Positions 1 through 7,829 of a DNA stretch of 64,000 nt are shown here, one piece after another. Below the pieces are notes generated by a model. It saw only the letters and a list, made by a program, of their open reading frames with translations. It was not told where the DNA came from and did not search any database. Source of the stretch: Lysinibacillus fusiformis (GTDB taxonomy: Bacteria; Bacillota; Bacilli; Bacillales_A; Planococcaceae); NCBI RefSeq assembly GCF_016925635.1, contig NZ_CP070490.1:1054001-1118000 (forward strand), in the 5' to 3' direction. The stretch's first letter is position 1. Each line of letters begins with the position of its first letter. Both the position numbers and the translations under genes were made by a program.

Positions 1-42
1 CAATTCTCTGATGTTTCTCTAAATCCTCTATTCGTTGCAAAC

Positions 43-70
43 AAAAAAGCCCAACTCTATAAAGAATTGG
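43..70 (-). terminator. Rho-independent terminator
   Basis: On the minus strand an 8-bp stem (CCAATTCT / AGAGTTGG, one wobble) with a TTAT loop at 51-70 is followed by GC and a run of six T at 43-48. It would end minus-strand transcripts coming from the decayed DUF3800/ParB-like region. Bases 1-42 show no feature I can support. Confidence 0.65.
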
Positions 71-121
71 ACGTTTTATTCAACTTTCTAAAATACCAGG
101 AAATACCTTTCAGAAGTATAA

Positions 122-253
122 CTAATGGTAGGCTTGTATAAATAATAAGCCTTTCATGAAAACAGGGTCCCCACTACTACCAGCATCTGTAGCCAAAATA
201 CCAACAGTTAATGAAAAGGGTAAAATAGCTGCATTGATTGCCAAACTAAACAT
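122..253 (-). CDS. Possible 43-aa membrane peptide or gene remnant
   Basis: A short open frame starting MFSLAINAAILPF reads as one hydrophobic segment followed by a short polar stretch and a second hydrophobic end. No good ribosome binding site precedes the ATG. The frame is also open upstream to the stop of the DUF3800 pseudogene, so it may be the tail of another broken gene. No family recognised. Confidence 0.2.
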   Translation of the reverse strand: MFSLAINAAILPFSLTVGILATDAGSSGDPVFMKGLLFIQAYH

Positions 254-283
254 TATAAATGACAAATTTCTTCGTCGGATGGG

Positions 284-1024
284 TTAACTAAGGCAATACA
301 ATTTTGAAGTGTTTTTTAACTCGATTATTCTATGGTATATTTTAGGCTGGAGGATATCCCACAACTCATAATATGGTATTAATTTGCTCGAATGTCTAAT
401 TTTTGTATACTTCATATAGGTGTAGAATTCATTTATAAAACTGGCAATAAAATCTGCTACTTGTAATAAAGACTGGTTTAGTTGCTGATTGTATTTTATA
501 TGAATATTACTCCAATAATTATCTTTCCTCCATTTTGGCTAATTAACTCTTAGTGAAAGATGTTCATGTAATCAGATATCAGATTCATTGTCTCTTTTGG
601 GTTGTCCGTCTATTGTTATAATGACGTTTTTATTTGAATCATTTGGAATAGTATCAGCCAATCTACTTATTACTTTATCTATAAAGTAATTCTCAGTTTG
701 TTCCCTATGTCTACTGCACCAATCTTTATTAAAAATTCTATGTGAGTCATTAAGAAGTGATTTATTTTCAACAATGTAAAAAATCCTAAGATCAGCCCAA
801 CTGGAAATTATTTAAATACTTTTTTTCTTTGCTCATAAGTGGCCATATTGCTTTTGCCTTTTTTAATTTTGGATAACTTTCTAACTGTTGGTTGTAATTT
901 TAGCAAAAATAGAATCAAGTAAATTTGTCAATTTTCTATAACCAGATTTAATAGAGAAACCCCACTCATACATAAAAGTGACCACCAGAAGAATTAATTA
1001 CCCCTGAATCATCTAAGTATACAT
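284..1024 (-). pseudogene. DUF3800 domain protein, decayed
   Basis: Conceptual minus-strand translation with several frame changes gives a DUF3800-like protein. The N-terminal YVYLDDSG motif lies just after 1022, and the C-terminal half contains LLQVADFIASFINEFYTY and ends at the TAA at 284-286. A good AAGGAG sits 6 nt before the ATG at 1022-1024, but the ATG frame stops after three codons. There are further shifts near 965, 880 and 810, and in-frame stops at about 575 and 545. DUF3800 proteins have a proposed RNase H-like fold with the conserved acidic YxDxSG and QxAD motifs, both still readable here. DUF3800 genes are common on phages, plasmids and islands. The gene lies directly downstream of the two ParB-like genes on the same strand and probably belonged to the same mobile segment. 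Confidence 0.72.
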
Positions 1025-1081
1025 AATTTTCTCCTTATTTTATCTTTATTAAAGTTAAGAGATTTATCATACCTTAGTTCT

Positions 1082-2005
1082 CTACGAAAGGAAATTTCTC
1101 TTTAATTCTTCTTGTTTGTTTAATATTTCGTCTTTAAGCTCATTTAAACTAATTAAAAGTGTTTTTGCTTCTTCGACATTTTCAAAATCCATATTATTTA
1201 TTAGAATTTGTTTATTATTTAACTTCATAATATGTGTTTTCACCCTACTCTTGTTTCTATATTTACTTTCTTCCCCATTAATTTCAAATAGTACCTCTGA
1301 TAGCTTCTTTTGTGGATCAAGAAGAAAATTAGACATTTGTTCATAACTTGTTAGTTCTATAAACGATTCATTTCTTAAATCATTAACACTAACCAACTTC
1401 ATTTCAATTTTACGCAACATTGTTTTTCTAATCATTTCAATCTTATATTGCATAACTAAATTGCTTTTTTCTTTTTGAAGTTTATCTAGCCATATAATTA
1501 AAGTATATAAAGCAGATAATGTATATGTACCATTGGCTAAATTTTCTTCTATTTCACTATGTGGATAATATTGAAAAACTTTAATTCTACTTGCAATTTG
1601 AGATTCACTAATGTTCATCTTGTGAGACAACTCTTTATATGAACATTTATCCCATACAATCCACATTTCATAAGTGTACTTCGCCCACTCATAAACACTC
1701 CAATCAACTTTTCCAGCTTGAGCAGAACCTAATCGATCAAGTTCTTCAGCATCAGATTTTGGTGCATGTACAACCAAAACAGGAATTTCTCTTATTCCTA
1801 ATTGTTGAGCTGCAAACCATCGCCGATGTCCAGAAAGAATAACATATTTTGATTCTTTTTTGTAACATGTAATTCCAGTTTCCCAACCCTTATCTTTAAT
1901 TATTCTCTGCATTTCTTCAGATTTTGTTGAGTAATTTTTTCGAGGATTCAAAGGATTGGGAAATACCTCATTTATATTTGTCCAAATTAATTTTATTCTT
2001 TCCAT
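1082..2005 (-). CDS. ParB/Srx-type N-domain protein, second of a tandem pair
   Basis: 307 aa. Residues about 8-105 look like a ParB N-terminal domain: the NPLNPRK segment near residue 17, then the nucleotide-binding-type box SGHRRWFAA near residue 59. Residues about 125-150 (YKELSHKMNISESQIASRI) look like a helix-turn-helix of the KorB/ParB type. The C-terminal third is charged and probably helical. The ATG follows a GGGGGA ribosome binding site. It is a paralogue of the gene immediately upstream, sharing the DxLNPRK, GxxxGITCYK, EAEELDRLGS and VDWSxYEWAK blocks. No ParA ATPase gene is nearby, so this is more likely a regulator or island-encoded DNA-binding protein than a chromosome partition protein. 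Base composition is clearly lower in GC than in the housekeeping genes. Confidence 0.8.
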   Translation of the reverse strand: MERIKLIWTNINEVFPNPLNPRKNYSTKSEEMQRIIKDKGWETGITCYKKESKYVILSGHRRWFAAQQLGIREIPVLVVHAPKSDAEELDRLGSAQAGKVDWSVYEWAKYTYEMWIVWDKCSYKELSHKMNISESQIASRIKVFQYYPHSEIEENLANGTYTLSALYTLIIWLDKLQKEKSNLVMQYKIEMIRKTMLRKIEMKLVSVNDLRNESFIELTSYEQMSNFLLDPQKKLSEVLFEINGEESKYRNKSRVKTHIMKLNNKQILINNMDFENVEEAKTLLISLNELKDEILNKQEELKRNFLS

Positions 2006-2119
2006 ATGTCCCCCACTATTTAATATATTTAATTATTAGATCACCTTTATTACTGACTGTATCCAATAATTTTTGTAATTCACCAATTAATTTATCTGCC
2101 TCATTCTTTGTACGACACT

Positions 2120-2926
2120 TTATTTTTTTATATCATTTGTTGTAGTATTTACTATTAAATTATTTTGTAAGAAATCATTATTTTTTGCTTGATTTTTAGA
2201 AATAATATCCAATTGACAATCTGATAATTTTTTTGTTATGTCTGTGAGGAAGTTTATTATTTCTTGAGAGTTATTGGAGTTAACCAATGATTTATCATTT
2301 ACTATTTGACTATTAAAACATTTATTTTCATATTTTTTAAGAAGCTGTTTTCTAATGAAATCTTCTCCCAAAGACTCTACCACGGTTTTATTGTATTTAT
2401 TCAACTTGTTTATCCATAAATTGATATAATACAACATAGTGATTGAATACATTCCATTCTCAAGCTTATCCTCCACTTCGATCCTAGGATAATATTGATA
2501 TACTCTTATACGGGCAGTAATTAGCCCTTGTGTAACCCCCAGCTTTTTCGATAATTCCGAATATGAAATTTCATTCAGGTTTTTCCATGTATCATACGTA
2601 AACTTTGCCCACTCATAAGGACTCCAATCTACTTGTCCTCCTTGTACAGAACCCAATCGATCTAACTCTTCAGCCTCATTTTTTGGTGGCTCTACAATAA
2701 ATATTGGGAGTTGTAATGCCCCCATAGTTTTTGCAGCATACCATCTTCTATGACCTGATAGTATTATGTAATATTCTCTGTTTTTATAACAAGTAATTCC
2801 CTCTTCCCAACCCTTTGAATTTATTATGTCTTGCATTTCATTAGACTTAATTGAATGATCTTTTCTTGGATTCAACGGATTTGGAAGTATTTTATCTATA
2901 TCGATCCATTCTAAACTTGCTTGCAA
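2120..2926 (-). CDS. ParB/Srx-type N-domain protein, first of a tandem pair; 3' end frameshifted
   Basis: 268 aa from a TTG start at 2926, chosen because AAGGAGG lies 7 nt upstream; the frame stays open further upstream but has no such site. It has the same domain order as its neighbour: a ParB N-domain with NPLNPRK and SGHRRWYAAK, then an HTH (YSELSKKLGVTQGLITARI). The frame ends at a TAA right after a run of seven A (T7 at 2123-2129 on the plus strand). With eight A the frame would continue to the TAG at 2016-2018, adding a helix-rich tail (NEADKLIGELQKLLDTV) that aligns with the C-terminus of the downstream paralogue. The present frame is therefore probably truncated by a 1-nt slip, or the A run allows slippage. 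Function is inferred from domains only. Confidence 0.75.
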   Translation of the reverse strand: MQASLEWIDIDKILPNPLNPRKDHSIKSNEMQDIINSKGWEEGITCYKNREYYIILSGHRRWYAAKTMGALQLPIFIVEPPKNEAEELDRLGSVQGGQVDWSPYEWAKFTYDTWKNLNEISYSELSKKLGVTQGLITARIRVYQYYPRIEVEDKLENGMYSITMLYYINLWINKLNKYNKTVVESLGEDFIRKQLLKKYENKCFNSQIVNDKSLVNSNNSQEIINFLTDITKKLSDCQLDIISKNQAKNNDFLQNNLIVNTTTNDIKK

Positions 2927-3025
2927 TTTTGCTCCTCCTTTTTTAATACTTCGATTTAATAGCACCATATATTTTCTTGTGAGTCTAACCACTCTAATAT
3001 AACACAACACTTTCCATATAAACCT

Positions 3026-3103
3026 ATTTATTCTTATTAATATAATAATTTCTTGTAAACCCAAATTTATTCTTATTATGATAAAAGTTTTCTTGAAGTT
3101 CGA
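3026..3103. repeat. Two 39-bp imperfect direct repeats upstream of the ParB-like pair
   Basis: Units begin at 3026 and 3065, each starting ATTTATTCTTATTA and continuing with a related TTTCTTG(T/A)A block. They lie about 100-180 bp upstream of the TTG start of the first ParB-like gene, a plausible place for an operator or ParB-type binding site. The rest of 2927-3348 is AT-rich with no gene I can support. Confidence 0.4.
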
Positions 3104-3348
3104 CCATATATCCATTATTTTTCTTAATATTCAGTTTTTTAAAAAAGCAAATTGTTCCAGACTTTCAATTTCTAATATTTTTTTAGTTAAAAAAAGGAGT
3201 AAAGAAAAGGAAATTTTATCCCCAAATCTATACTCCTATTCCTTATGTCTCCTACTAGAGTTTATATCCAGTAACTTCTTTTAAATATATTTTGCAAAAA
3301 TCATTAATTTAACTCCATCATACAAAGTGTATGGCAATATATGTGATG

Positions 3349-4317
3349 TTAATCAATATTGTTTGATTCAAAGTTATCCAGTAAGGCACGCACTTCATCC
3401 GTTGATTTTGTGTTCATCAATTGACTTCTTAATTCGCCTGCTCCACGGAATCCTTTGACATAAATTTTGAAGAAGCGATGAAGCCCTGTGATGGAACGTG
3501 GTAGTTCTTCCGCATATTGATCTTGAAGATCCAGCTGCAGTCTTAAAAGATCAAGATACTCTTTACTACTATGCTCTTTTGGCTCTTTTTCAAAAGCAAA
3601 AGGATTTTTAAAAATACCTCGCCCAATCATCACCCCATCAATACCGTATTGTTCAGCTAGCTGCAGTCCCGTTTGACGGTCAGGAATATCTCCATTGATT
3701 GTTAGTAGCGTATTGGGTGCAATACGGTCACGTAATTTTTTGATTTCCGGAATAAGCTCCCAATGCGCATCTACTAGGCTCATTTCCTTTCTTGTTCTCA
3801 GATGGATCGAAAGGTTCGCAATATCCTGCTTTAAAATATGTGTTAGCCAACCCTCCCACTCATTTACATCCTTGTAGCCAAGTCGCGTTTTCACGCTGAC
3901 AGGCAGTCCGCCCGCTTTTGCTGCTTGAATCAATTCTGCCGCGACATCTGGACGGAGAATAAGGCCACTCCCCTTCCCTCTTGATGCTACATTCGGTACA
4001 GGGCAACCCATATTAATATCAATTCCTTTAAACCCCAGCTCTGCCACACCAATACTCATTTCACGGAAATACTCGGGATTATCTCCCCAAATATGTGCCA
4101 CCATTGGCTGCTCATCTTCTGTAAAGAGCAAACGGCCACGCACACTTTTCTTTCCCTCTGGATGACAGTAGCTATCCGAATTTGTAAACTCAGTAAAAAA
4201 CACATCTGGTCGACCAGCCTCACTTACAACGTGACGAAAAACAACATCTGTCACATCTTCCATCGGTGCAAGCACAAAAAATGGTCTTGGTAAATCACGC
4301 CAAAAATTATCTATCAT
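3349..4317 (-). CDS. dus: tRNA-dihydrouridine synthase
   Basis: 322 aa from the ATG at 4317; an in-frame GTG seven codons upstream lacks a ribosome binding site, while AGAGGA precedes the ATG. FMN enzyme that reduces uridine to dihydrouridine in the D-loop of tRNA using NADPH. The N-terminus ([10 protein letters not shown]) and the motif [20 protein letters not shown], with the catalytic cysteine, are typical of the Dus TIM barrel; the phosphate-binding [12 protein letters not shown] lies in the C-terminal half. Length fits the family. It is the only ordinary housekeeping gene in the accessory first 8.8 kb. The exact Dus subclass and target position cannot be read from sequence alone. Confidence 0.9.
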   Translation of the reverse strand: MIDNFWRDLPRPFFVLAPMEDVTDVVFRHVVSEAGRPDVFFTEFTNSDSYCHPEGKKSVRGRLLFTEDEQPMVAHIWGDNPEYFREMSIGVAELGFKGIDINMGCPVPNVASRGKGSGLILRPDVAAELIQAAKAGGLPVSVKTRLGYKDVNEWEGWLTHILKQDIANLSIHLRTRKEMSLVDAHWELIPEIKKLRDRIAPNTLLTINGDIPDRQTGLQLAEQYGIDGVMIGRGIFKNPFAFEKEPKEHSSKEYLDLLRLQLDLQDQYAEELPRSITGLHRFFKIYVKGFRGAGELRSQLMNTKSTDEVRALLDNFESNNID

Positions 4318-4460
4318 GTTAATTCCAAATCCTCTCACTATGGATAAAACTCTATGCTCTCAGTTAAAAATTATAAAGTCAAATGTTACATTTATTTCAT
4401 TAGCTAATGTAAAAATCAACAATGTTAATTTTAACGAAAATCAGTCCTAAATGGTATTTT

Positions 4461-4510
4461 AAAAAACAAAAAAGTAGATGGTATAGATTTTCTCTATCTC
4501 ATCTACTTTT
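4461..4510 (-). terminator. Strong rho-independent terminator
   Basis: A 14-bp stem at 4474-4506 (GTAGATGGTATAGA / TCTATCTCATCTAC, one mismatch and one wobble) with a 5-nt loop is followed on the minus strand by T3, G, T6. It lies between the AraC fusion gene and dus. The plus strand also has a T-rich tail, so it may work both ways. Its left arm (AGATGGTATAGATTT) recurs at 8529-8543. Confidence 0.75.
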
Positions 4511-4511
4511 A

Positions 4512-4553
4512 TTATACCCACTTCAAGCACGTGACAGCTTCACAATCTATCCA
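4512..4553 (-). repeat. Gene 3'-end fragment, CEAxxxL copy 1
   Basis: Minus-strand translation gives PWIDCEAVTCLKWV then TAA, and the terminator at 4461-4510 follows at once. Upstream of these 14 codons the frame is closed. Two similar C-terminal fragments occur at 6952 and 7607. This looks like the last codons of a deleted gene; family not recognised. Confidence 0.4.
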
Positions 4554-4668
4554 TGGTCAATTTTATCTCATCTATTCTGTAATTAAACTGTAGGCAGAAT
4601 TTTTTTTGATTTTAAGGATACCGTTATCAGATTAATTTTCTACGTTATTACATTCATTGGGGTTCCTC

Positions 4669-6639
4669 TTATTTCACAGTATTCAGCAAGCTATCCACGA
4701 CAAAGTCAAGCTGCTTATCTAGCGAAAAGATATCATTGTAGAAGAACAACCCAAAGCTCATATCGATAAGTCTGTCCTCCTTCACTGCCGGAATGTTATT
4801 CCAAATGCGGTTGTCTGATAAATCTTCCATTCCTTCAAAGGCAGAGCGAAAGACATAATCACCAGCATACTGAGTCAATACTTCGTAGGAAACATCCATG
4901 CTAGTAGCATCATTTTTGGAGGTTTCTATTTTCTGTTGCACAATTTCAGGTGCTTTCATTCCTAAATATTGATAAATAATCTGTGACCCACGTCCGTAAC
5001 CCATCCCCACCATTACAGCCATAGAACCTTTGTTGCTTTCCATAATTGTGACGGTTTTGTCCAAAATACCAGCTTGCTGCAACTTCTGCTTGCTTAGTTC
5101 CACCTTATTATAAAAATTGTCCAAAAGTTCTTTGGCCTGGTCTTCTTTACCAAATGCTTTCCCCAAGATTTCCATGCGTTCTTCTACAGGTAAATCATAT
5201 GGTATATAAAGAGTGGGGGCGATTTTATTAAGATTGTCGTAAATTTCATCTGTTGTAACAATAATGAGATCCGGATCAAGGGCAAGCACCGCTTCTGGGC
5301 TCGGTTGCCCATCTCCCAAAGTGGTGATACCATCCAATTCGCTAGCGATAGCCGCATCACCTTCTCCCACCAGAGTGGAGATACCAACAGGCTTTATTCC
5401 TAGAGCAAGCAGATCGCCCATCAAATACAAGACAACGACCCGCTGTGGGTTAACAGGCACTTCTACATCTCCTTTGAGCGTGTGTACAATTCTCGTTTGC
5501 GACGTCTCCTTGGTATCAGCATTTGATGTTGTCTGTGTTTGCGTCTCTGACGGGCTCGTCGTCGCTCCATTATTGACAGGCGCAGTCGATGAACACCCCG
5601 ATAACAACAACATCAAACTCATGGCTGCCGCCAATATTATTTCCTTATTTCTTATCTTTCCGAACATTAATAATTCCTCATTTCCCTTAGATTTGACTAA
5701 TTTATCTAGTACTCTCTCATTGTAATGAGGGTGATAATCATTATCAATATCATTAATGTCCATTTCAGTTATCATTTTTATCCGATACTCACTTGGCGTC
5801 ATATGATTATATTTTTTAAACATGCGGATTAAATTTAATCCGTCCACAAATCCACACCCAGCTGCGATTTCTTGAATAGTAGCATTTGTGTATTGCAAAT
5901 GCCGCTTTGCTGAATCCAGCCTTATCTCATTCAAGTACTCCTGAAGGCTTTTATGCTCGCGTTTTTTAAAAAGCCTAATTAACTGGCTCCTACTAATGGG
6001 TAGCATTTCAATAAGCTGTTGAATAGACACAGGTTCGCTATAGTGTTGCTCCAGATATTGCTTGGCTAAAGCCACATAATCGGGCTGGAAATAAAGAATA
6101 TCTCCCTTCTCCAACTCATTGTAAATCTCATAGACAATCTGATACAGAACAATCTTTGAATAAAATTGATTTAACACAGATTCCTGATCCCAATGGTCTT
6201 TCATATTCAAAAACTTCTCCTTAAAAAAAATGGGATTCCCTGGTGAGAATCCATACGTTTGTATAAACGGATTAATATGTTCTAACAAACGATAAATTTG
6301 TCTTTTGTAAAATGGAGGAGTTTCTGCTCTATACAGCACCATGTATGTCTCAAGACTTCTGCTAGTAGGATGAATCGATAATTCCGTTCCTTTCCCTCCA
6401 TGAAAAATACCAAAGCGTTCCGATTGATATAATGTGTGATCCAGTTTTATATTAGCCGTTCCACCACAGGTATATACCAACATACTAGTCGGCATCCTGT
6501 AACTTTGGATCGGCTTGTCTGGATGAAGCATTTTGTAACGAACATCTATTAATGAAATGGATGAGCGTGTCCATAATTGTACAGCCATATCGATCATTTC
6601 TTTTGTAAAATGATTAGTTGAATCCACATCTTCCAACAT
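4669..6639 (-). CDS. AraC-type regulator fused to iron-siderophore-binding lipoprotein (Btr-FeuA-like)
   Basis: 656 aa from the ATG at 6639, preceded by AAGGAG 9 nt upstream. Residues 1-185: effector/dimerisation part. Residues about 190-286: two AraC helix-turn-helix motifs, ending in the signature MTPSEYR. Residues 325-656: a complete siderophore-binding protein of the FeuA/FepB type, still with its signal peptide (MFGKIRNKEIILAAAMSLML), lipobox LLSGC with Cys349, and the binding fold starting RVVVLYLMGDLLALGI. AraC proteins with a binding-protein domain are known (Bacillus subtilis Btr), but those lack an internal lipobox. Here the linker contains a Fur-box promoter, and the internal ATG at 5667 has GAGG 8 nt upstream, so a free 332-aa lipoprotein can be made. 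The simplest reading is two neighbouring Fur-regulated genes joined by loss of a stop codon. No siderophore permease genes lie next to it. Confidence 0.85.
   Translation of the reverse strand: MLEDVDSTNHFTKEMIDMAVQLWTRSSISLIDVRYKMLHPDKPIQSYRMPTSMLVYTCGGTANIKLDHTLYQSERFGIFHGGKGTELSIHPTSRSLETYMVLYRAETPPFYKRQIYRLLEHINPFIQTYGFSPGNPIFFKEKFLNMKDHWDQESVLNQFYSKIVLYQIVYEIYNELEKGDILYFQPDYVALAKQYLEQHYSEPVSIQQLIEMLPISRSQLIRLFKKREHKSLQEYLNEIRLDSAKRHLQYTNATIQEIAAGCGFVDGLNLIRMFKKYNHMTPSEYRIKMITEMDINDIDNDYHPHYNERVLDKLVKSKGNEELLMFGKIRNKEIILAAAMSLMLLLSGCSSTAPVNNGATTSPSETQTQTTSNADTKETSQTRIVHTLKGDVEVPVNPQRVVVLYLMGDLLALGIKPVGISTLVGEGDAAIASELDGITTLGDGQPSPEAVLALDPDLIIVTTDEIYDNLNKIAPTLYIPYDLPVEERMEILGKAFGKEDQAKELLDNFYNKVELSKQKLQQAGILDKTVTIMESNKGSMAVMVGMGYGRGSQIIYQYLGMKAPEIVQQKIETSKNDATSMDVSYEVLTQYAGDYVFRSAFEGMEDLSDNRIWNNIPAVKEDRLIDMSFGLFFYNDIFSLDKQLDFVVDSLLNTVK
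5719..5747 (-). promoter_or_regulatory. Internal promoter with Fur box inside the fusion gene
   Basis: The minus strand reads TTGATA, 17 nt, TACAAT (sigma-A type; plus coordinates 5742-5747 and 5719-5724). The -35 overlaps a perfect 7-1-7 Fur box TGATAATCATTATCA at 5732-5746. Transcription would start near 5712, about 45 nt before the internal ATG at 5667. It encodes the linker residues of the fused protein. Confidence 0.8.
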
Positions 6640-6673
6640 ATATCTCGACTCCTTCAATCCACATCATATTTGT

Positions 6674-6702
6674 ATGGTAATATAAATGATAATGATTATC
6701 AA
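6674..6702 (-). promoter_or_regulatory. Fur-controlled promoter of the AraC fusion gene
   Basis: A perfect 7-1-7 Fur box TGATAATGATTATCA lies at 6687-6701 and overlaps a -35 TTGATA (plus 6697-6702), with TACCAT 17 nt on (plus 6674-6679). The layout is the same as in the internal promoter at 5719-5747. Transcription would start near 6667, just ahead of the AAGGAG used by the ATG at 6639. Confidence 0.8.
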
Positions 6703-6720
6703 CTTCAATTTGAGGAATAT

Positions 6721-6944
6721 AATATAAATTTAGATGTTGCCGAATTAAAAATACATATTCTACGAAAACTTAACCCTAAACAACCAATAACGGAGCTAAC
6801 ACCTACAATCATTCATAATATAACAGTAAATTAGAGGTGCATTATCACACTTCTAAACCGTCTGCTTTATATGTTTTATACAATATTAAATTAGATGTAC
6901 CGAAGACACTTCCTAATAAAGCATACGTTGAAAAGCAAGCTTAA
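6721..6944 (+). pseudogene. Remnant of a coding region, possibly recombinase C-terminus
   Basis: Plus-strand translation gives a coding-like stretch with one frame change near 6832: AELKIHILRKLNPKQPITEL, then after the shift ALYVLYNIKLDVPKTLPNK, ending at TAA 6942-6944. The end weakly recalls C-terminal ends of large serine recombinases, but I cannot confirm that. It has no start and no ribosome binding site, and converges with copy 2 of the CEAxxWL fragment. Confidence 0.3.
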
Positions 6945-6951
6945 TTAAGGA

Positions 6952-7010
6952 TTATTCAGCTAACTTCAACCATGCAACAGCTTCACAATGTGTGAAGTGT
7001 ATGTGGCAAC
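6952..7010 (-). repeat. Gene 3'-end fragment, CEAxxWL copy 2
   Basis: Minus-strand translation ends HFTHCEAVAWLKLAE then TAA at 6952-6954. It is similar to the fragments at 4512 and 7607. The frame remains open a little further upstream, but nothing recognisable is encoded. From here to 7177 only AT-rich sequence without a gene is seen. Confidence 0.4.
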
Positions 7011-7177
7011 ACATTGGTGCTAGTAGGTTAAAATAAAAAAGACTCTGCTCTACTTTAGTGAAATACCAACTTACTTTACCTTCTACTTTCACTTACAAAA
7101 AGAACATCAATCCCTTTTGGATCCGTGACTATATTAATTTGAAGAATTATTTCATTATGTAGCTAAGTTTGATTACC

Positions 7178-7470
7178 TCAAGTCTTTCTTCCTCTTTTCG
7201 CCCTTTTTGATTCTTTTACATAATTAATATAGTTCCCTGTTCCTTCTATTACTGAAACTGCAATAATGGCCCATTCTAGTGCATTAACATCTCTTATCGA
7301 TTCTTTTCATAGAATAATGTAACGCTAGCAATAAACCCATAGAGAAGGGCTTTAGAGAAATACTCCCAAATAGAAGAATAATTTTCTATATTAATTTTTC
7401 CGTATATTTTATCTATTAAGAATACCATTCCTAAAATTATAACTACGGTTATAACAATTTCAGCCTTCAT
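7178..7470 (-). pseudogene. Small membrane protein gene with C-terminal frameshift
   Basis: An ATG at 7470 with GGAGG 6 nt upstream starts a 58-aa frame (MKAEIVITVVIILGMVFLID) with two hydrophobic segments, which stops at 7294. A second frame continues immediately as coding-like sequence (NALEWAIIAVSVIEGTGNYI, then a basic KESKRAKRGRKT tail) to a TGA at 7178. A 1-nt change near 7300 would join them into one protein of about 97 aa with three hydrophobic segments. Either the gene is broken or the shorter product is made. No family recognised. It is flanked upstream by a terminator and copy 3 of the CEAxxWL fragment. Confidence 0.5.
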
Positions 7471-7554
7471 AGTCCGCCTCCATAAAATATTTTTAACAAA
7501 TGCCTCATTATATAATATAATTTCTTCGAAAATATCTTTAATCCTTATATAACG

Positions 7555-7592
7555 AAAAAGAACGATTTCCACTACTGGAAATCCGTTCTTTT
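7555..7592 (-). terminator. Rho-independent terminator
   Basis: GAACG-ATTTCCA pairs with TGGAAAT-CGTTC (7560-7588, one bulge) and is followed on the minus strand by five T. It lies directly after the stop codon of the CEAxxWL copy 3 fragment. Confidence 0.65.
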
Positions 7593-7606
7593 ATCATTCT
7601 TTATTA

Positions 7607-7665
7607 TTAAACTAACTCCAACCACTCAAAAGCCTCACAATGTGGTGGGTGCTGAGGGTGGACAT
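7607..7665 (-). repeat. Gene 3'-end fragment, CEAxxWL copy 3
   Basis: Minus-strand translation ends VHPQHPPHCEAFEWLELV then TAA at 7607-7609, with the terminator at 7555-7592 right behind. Only about 20 codons are open. It is similar to the fragments at 4512 and 6952. The stretch 7666-7829 holds nothing I can support. Confidence 0.4.
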
Positions 7666-7829
7666 TTGATTAATGAGATGAAGTAGAATTCACTCTATTT
7701 AATATTCTCTCTCTTCTCTATGATGTCTGTTTTGTTCATCTTTTTTATTCTTTCTGGTTGTTTAATTTCATATTATACTCACTGTCTAATTCTTCTTAAT
7801 TTATGATGTAAATATGGTTCCATTTCTAT

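Noticed and set aside
1082-2926. Chromosomal ParB/Noc partition genes
   Set aside because: Sequence lacks the usual ParB C-terminal dimer domain, there is no ParA or origin gene nearby, and no parS consensus (TGTTTCACGTGAAACA-type) was seen.
3300-3345. Terminator for dus
   Set aside because: Only a 5-bp CATAC/GTATG stem without a T-tract; not convincing.
5264-5725. 153-codon plus-strand frame
   Set aside because: Antisense to the lipoprotein half of the AraC fusion gene, without a ribosome binding site.
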